DNA from: Marinobacter mangrovi | GTDB taxonomy: Bacteria > Pseudomonadota > Gammaproteobacteria > Pseudomonadales > Oleiphilaceae | DNA: 64,000 nucleotides | Assembly: GCF_016798325.1 (NCBI RefSeq) | Contig: NZ_JAERVO010000003.1 | Span: 310,001-374,000 of the forward strand | Direction of reading: 5' to 3' | Part shown: positions 60,423 to 64,000 of the stretch, piece by piece | Layout of the letters: every line of letters begins with the position of its first letter | Numbering within the stretch: position 1 is the first letter of the stretch | Position numbers and translations under genes: made by a program | Notes under the pieces: model-generated | Database searches by the model: none | Seen by the model: the letters and a program-made list of their open reading frames with translations, nothing else | What the model was told of the DNA's origin: nothing

Positions 60423-60986
60423 TCAGTGGTTGATCAGTTGCAGGAATTCCGTCCGGGTGGCCTGGGATTTGCGGAAGCTGCCCAGCATGACGGAGGTCTT
60501 CATCCGCGAATTCTGCTTCTCCACGCCGCGCATCATCATGCACATGTGCTGGGCTTCAATCACCACGCCGACGCCCTGGGCGCCGGTCACCGACTCGATC
60601 GCCTCGGCGATCTGACGGGTCAGGTTTTCCTGGATCTGGAGGCGACGGGCGTACATGTCGACGATGCGGGCGAGTTTGGACAGGCCCAGGACCCGGCCCT
60701 GGGGAATGTAGGCAATGTGGCACTTGCCGATGAATGGCAGCAGGTGATGCTCGCAGAGGCTGTAGAGCTCGATGTCCTGGACCACGACCATTTCGTCCAT
60801 GTCGGATTCAAAGGTGGCGTCGTTGACGACGCTGGCAAGATCCTGCCGGTAGCCCCGGGTCAGGAATTCCATGGCCTTGGCGGCCCGCTCCGGCGTCTTG
60901 GCCAGCCCTTCACGGGCGGTGTCTTCACCGAGGGCCTGCATGATCTGTTCGTAGTGTTTGGCGATGGTGTCGGTCGTGTCAGTCAT
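60423..60986 (-). CDS. folE: GTP cyclohydrolase I
   Basis: This 187-residue enzyme makes 7,8-dihydroneopterin triphosphate from GTP. Zn ligands are in [11 protein letters not shown] (Cys, His) and the second Cys in HMCMMMRGV. The hallmark block [27 protein letters not shown] is present. It forms a two-gene operon with the FolM-type SDR, pointing to pterin or tetrahydromonapterin synthesis. Confidence 0.96.
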   Translation of the reverse strand: MTDTTDTIAKHYEQIMQALGEDTAREGLAKTPERAAKAMEFLTRGYRQDLASVVNDATFESDMDEMVVVQDIELYSLCEHHLLPFIGKCHIAYIPQGRVLGLSKLARIVDMYARRLQIQENLTRQIAEAIESVTGAQGVGVVIEAQHMCMMMRGVEKQNSRMKTSVMLGSFRKSQATRTEFLQLINH

Positions 60987-61157
60987 TCCGCATGTCTCTG
61001 GGGAGGGCTTCAGGCACCTACGTGCGATCGGGGTAACCGGATGAGTGCCAAGCGGTTCAGGGCGTCTCTGATGGACGCCTTACGTTGGCGAATCTTAGAA
61101 GACTAAGCCATTTCCGGCCTGAAGCCCAAATTCCCTGCGGATGACTGCCCGGGCGGG

Positions 61158-61346
61158 TCACTCCGTGTCGCTGGTCTCTTTGCCAAGGGCATTGCTGATG
61201 GCATCGGCCTCGGCGGCAAGCACACGATACAGCAGGCTGTCGCTGCGTCGCCCGGAGCGTTGCAATTGCTGCTGTTTCAGATGATAGAGGCGGTTGAGAC
61301 GGCTGTCGTCCCGCCGGGTCTGGTTGACTGGTTCGATGGTACGCAT
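61158..61346 (-). CDS. Small hypothetical protein
   Basis: This encodes 62 residues, rich in Arg, Gln and Leu, with a helical pattern (RLNRLYHLKQQQLQRSGRRS). A GAGG site lies seven bases before the ATG. I do not recognise the family. It is on the same strand as folE but not adjacent enough to be sure of cotranscription. Confidence 0.55.
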   Translation of the reverse strand: MRTIEPVNQTRRDDSRLNRLYHLKQQQLQRSGRRSDSLLYRVLAAEADAISNALGKETSDTE

Positions 61347-61699
61347 GGCAAAACCTCACACGGTTCGCGCGACGCCCGGAAAGCCGGGTGGGCGCCTTTG
61401 ACGGCCCTTGCTGTCATGATCGTGAAATGGGGGCACGTCGTTTCAACTTCCACAGTCATATACGAAGCAGATTCCGTACCAGTTGATTTAAAAACACCCG
61501 GCCAACCGGGTGACTGTGATGCGATGCCTGAAATGACCTGTCCTGCAGTGCTTCCCGAAGAGGGAATGCGCTAGTCTAATAAGCCGAGACGGGAAGGTAC
61601 CGACCCAACCGGAGGAAGGTGTAAAGTATTCTTTACAGGTGGCCGGGCATTCCGGGTTCAGAACTGACGCGCCAGGGCAGCGGGGACGAAAAAGGGCAT
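61347..61699. other. Intergenic region before the hydrolase
   Basis: This 353-bp divergent region holds the dyad at 61620-61637 and a few AT-rich bases near 61440-61490. No gene or clear -35/-10 pair is seen apart from that. Confidence 0.5.
61620..61637. promoter_or_regulatory. Perfect dyad TGTAAAG-N4-CTTTACA
   Basis: TGTAAAGTATTCTTTACA is an 18-bp perfect dyad, AT-rich against the surroundings, 63-80 bp before the hydrolase start. It also fits TGT-N12-ACA. The binding protein is unknown; no regulator gene is adjacent. Confidence 0.55.
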
Positions 61700-62611
61700 A
61701 TGGAACGTGTAGTTTCTCTGGAGGTACCGACCGACAACCATCACGCCGGTATCCCGGTTCATCGTTGGCAGCAGGCGGGCAAGTGGTTCGCCTACGGTGA
61801 ACACGCCATCTTCAGCCGCATGGAGGGCCGCGGTGAGGTTATCCTGTTGTTGCACGGTTTTCCGACCGCGTCCTGGGACTGGAACCGACTCTGGCCCTAC
61901 CTGACCCAGTCCCACCGTGTATTGGTGGCTGACATGCTGGGCTTCGGGTTTTCCGACAAGCCGGTGGACTATCCCTACAGCCTGATCGACCAGGCGGACC
62001 TGCAACAGGGTTGGCTGGAGGCCATGGGCGTTGAGCGGGTCCATCTGCTGGCTCACGATTACGGTTGCAGCGTGGCGCAGGAACTGCTCGCCCGGGAGCA
62101 GGAAGGCCAGCTGCCGTTCTCGATTGCCAGTGCCTGCTTCCTCAACGGGGCCCTGTTTCCGGAAGTGCATCAGCCGATCCTGATCCAGAAGCTGTTGGTA
62201 GGCCCCCTGGGCGGGCTGATCAGCCGGGGTTTCACCCGTGGGGTGTTCGACCACAACTTTTCCAAGCTGTTCGGCCACCACACCCGCCCCAACCGCAGCG
62301 AGCTGAACAGTTTCTGGCAGTTGCTGCTGTACAACAATGGGCGCGGCATCCTGCACCGGCTGATCCACTACATGGACGAACGCCGCTGCCACCGCAATCG
62401 CTGGGTGGGCGCGCTGGTCAATGCGCAGCAGCCCCTGCGGCTGATTTCGGGTACCGAGGATCCGGTGTCCGGCGTGGCCATGGCGGATCGCTACCGGCAG
62501 CTGATCAAACAGCCCGACGTCGTCGCCCTGGATGGGGTGGGGCACTATCCCCACTATGAGAATCCGGTGCAGGTGTTCGAGGCCGTGCGGGACTTCCTGG
62601 CCCGGGTCTAG
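61700..62611 (+). CDS. Alpha/beta hydrolase with Asp nucleophile
   Basis: This 303-residue protein has HGFP (52-55) and the elbow AHDYGCS with Asp120, as in haloalkane dehalogenases and epoxide hydrolases, plus a C-terminal catalytic His (GVGHYPHYENP). The middle, NGALFPEVHQPILIQKLL, resembles the MEST/epoxide-hydrolase-like branch. The substrate is unknown. A dyad operator is upstream. Confidence 0.87.
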   Translation: MERVVSLEVPTDNHHAGIPVHRWQQAGKWFAYGEHAIFSRMEGRGEVILLLHGFPTASWDWNRLWPYLTQSHRVLVADMLGFGFSDKPVDYPYSLIDQADLQQGWLEAMGVERVHLLAHDYGCSVAQELLAREQEGQLPFSIASACFLNGALFPEVHQPILIQKLLVGPLGGLISRGFTRGVFDHNFSKLFGHHTRPNRSELNSFWQLLLYNNGRGILHRLIHYMDERRCHRNRWVGALVNAQQPLRLISGTEDPVSGVAMADRYRQLIKQPDVVALDGVGHYPHYENPVQVFEAVRDFLARV

Positions 62612-62650
62612 GCCGTCGGAAACCGACCATTCCAGGCCGAAGGTGTTTCA

Positions 62651-63742
62651 TCAGACATTCGGTACCGGCATGTCGTCGCCGCTGGCTTCCCGTTCCGAGC
62701 CGCGCAGGATCATGACCCGGTTGCGGCCCGCCTCTTTCGCGGTATAGAGCGCCTGGTCGGCCCGGTTGAGCCAGGTGGACCAGGTTTCGCCCTTGATCAG
62801 TTCGGTGACGCCAGCGCTGGCGGTCACCTGGATGTCCTTGCTGAACGGTGCCACGCTGAGGGTATCCAGCAACTGCCGCGCGAGCTCTTCGGCCGCTTTC
62901 TGCCGGGTTTCCGGCAACACCATCATGAACTCCTCGCCGCCGATCCGGAACAGCATGTCGGTGTCCCGCAGTCGCCGTCGCAGGCGCGTGGCGGCTTCCT
63001 GGAGTACCGTGTCGCCGGTGGCGTGGCCCCAACGGTCGTTGATCGTCTTGAAATGATCCAGATCCACCAGGATCAGGCTGGCGACCCGCTCGTAGCGCTC
63101 GCGCAGCTGGATCTGGCTGTTCAGTTCATCGGCCATCTGGGAACGGTTCAGGCAGCCGGTCAACGGATCGGTCGTGGCCAGGTCCGTCAGCTCGCTTTGC
63201 ATCCGCCCCACCAGCCAGGCAAACACGGCAACGAAAACGGCCGTCAGGCTCAGGGAACTGGTGATGCGCCAGAATTCCGGCGTGGGAAAACGCTCGAAGG
63301 ATACCCCGGCCAGGATGATGATAAAGAGACCGTTGAGGATCAGCGCTTCGCGCAGGGACAGCAGGAAGAACATCGCGGCAATGGCCGGATAGCCCCAGAA
63401 CAGGCCGTTATGCCCGTTGATGATCGTCGAGTAGACGGTGCAGGCAATGGCAAACAGGGCGAAGAAGCGCCCCTTGAAGAGATAGCGACCGCGCAGGCGC
63501 AGGTAGAGGATCACCGCCACCAGGTTCAGGCAGAAGATCGCCAGCAGCAGGCTCAGCAACGGATGATGTTCGGACCACTGGACCAGCACCAGCGGCGCCA
63601 CGGCCACCAGGGTCCAGAAATGTACGTGATAGACAATCTGGCGCTGGAAGCCCAGGATCGTTTCCGTCGGGTTGGTGGCTGTGTATTTCAGGGCTATCCG
63701 CTTGGCCACACTGCGCTCCTGCAGGTTGCGGGACCGATCCAT
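62651..63742 (-). CDS. Membrane diguanylate cyclase
   Basis: This 363-residue protein has about six transmembrane helices (about 35-185) and a C-terminal GGDEF domain (about 195-345). The signature is intact GGEEF (RIGGEEFMMV). An inhibitory I-site RDTD lies five residues before it. It makes c-di-GMP, with product inhibition. It is the only clearly intact cyclase among the four c-di-GMP genes of the window. Confidence 0.92.
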   Translation of the reverse strand: MDRSRNLQERSVAKRIALKYTATNPTETILGFQRQIVYHVHFWTLVAVAPLVLVQWSEHHPLLSLLLAIFCLNLVAVILYLRLRGRYLFKGRFFALFAIACTVYSTIINGHNGLFWGYPAIAAMFFLLSLREALILNGLFIIILAGVSFERFPTPEFWRITSSLSLTAVFVAVFAWLVGRMQSELTDLATTDPLTGCLNRSQMADELNSQIQLRERYERVASLILVDLDHFKTINDRWGHATGDTVLQEAATRLRRRLRDTDMLFRIGGEEFMMVLPETRQKAAEELARQLLDTLSVAPFSKDIQVTASAGVTELIKGETWSTWLNRADQALYTAKEAGRNRVMILRGSEREASGDDMPVPNV

Positions 63743-63846
63743 CGTTCAGACGCCCGCGTTTTTGTGGACGTTACGGACACTTATAGCAGGAATTTGGCGA
63801 AGCGAAAGTCCTATCGTCTGGCTACCGCCACAGCCTGGGCGGCCAC

Positions 63847-64000
63847 TTATTCACTGGCGGGTGGGGCGGCCAACCCGCCTTCAATGAAGTCCAGGAAGTA
63901 GTTGAACAGGGTGAGGTCGTCGGGGCGGATGTTGCCGAACGGCGTGTGGGACAGCATATCGATCTCTGCGGCGCCGTGGATCAGGCTGACGAAGGTGAAC
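63847..64000 (-). CDS. C-terminus of a truncated protein (possible TetR regulator)
   Basis: The stop TAA is at 63849-63847, and the frame stays open to the right edge, giving about 50 residues ending FLDFIEGGLAAPPASE. The stretch FVSLIHGAAEIDMLSHTPFGN has the look of a TetR-family C-terminal domain, but this is a weak guess from 50 residues. The rest is outside the window. Confidence 0.5.
   Translation of the reverse strand, partial: FTFVSLIHGAAEIDMLSHTPFGNIRPDDLTLFNYFLDFIEGGLAAPPASE

Overview
The window is a GC-rich (roughly 63-65% by eye), densely coded chromosomal segment of a Gram-negative bacterium. Lipoproteins, an OmpW-type porin, NhaB, Tpx, RNase II and a FolE/FolM/FolK cluster point to a gammaproteobacterium. 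NhaB, SulP, a Baeyer-Villiger-type monooxygenase and many lipid and hydrolase genes suggest a marine, Marinobacter-like organism; this is inference, since no rRNA or tRNA is present. I see no CRISPR array, transposase, integrase or prophage. The variation lies in small genes, operators and palindromic intergenic repeats.

Layout. 1-4.4 kb: a truncated gene start behind a Fur-like box, then nhaB, a SulP anion transporter and a two-domain universal stress protein. 4.35-9.7 kb: a lipase whose usual N-terminal accessory segment lies in a separate coupled gene, two periplasmic solute-binding proteins, DUF3047, GNAT and LysE genes. 9.9-14.2 kb: RhlE helicase, OmpW with FNR-like boxes, an HxlR regulator divergent from an old yellow enzyme, and a small lipoprotein.

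14.2-24.4 kb: an acyl-CoA and ketone catabolic island. A TetR gene and a flavin monooxygenase diverge around three copies of one palindrome. They are followed on the minus strand by SDR, two acyl-CoA dehydrogenases, thiolase and a fused hydratase/dehydrogenase. A second TetR gene diverges from these around two ATACAC-N2-GTGTAT-type sites. The same dyad recurs 3.5 kb away before an epoxide-hydrolase-like gene, which outlines a small regulon.

24.5-45 kb: mixed household and accessory genes. They include a tandemly duplicated small exported protein, EamA, MarC, truncated haemoglobin, a secreted carbohydrate-binding-like protein, SMR, a secreted desuccinylase-family protein, DUF4398/OmpA lipoproteins, a macrodomain, a NUDIX-MBL-helix fusion, MATE, Tpx, Bcr/CflA, LysR, haloacid dehalogenase, a PhaC-like hydrolase, an acyltransferase and an EAL protein. 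45-52.3 kb: RNase II and a compact copper-type cassette (MerR regulator, P-type ATPase with three metal-binding domains, an unlisted 36-aa His-tailed membrane peptide, DUF411 protein). 52.3-64 kb: three more c-di-GMP genes, an AEC transporter, a 32-aa membrane peptide, the FolE-FolM operon facing FolK, two hydrolases and the C-terminus of a probable regulator.

The most interesting signals are the two operator families of the catabolic island, the His-tailed peptide coupled to copA, the tandem duplication inside CopA, the duplicated small exported genes, and the perfect nested inverted repeat near 35.9 kb.
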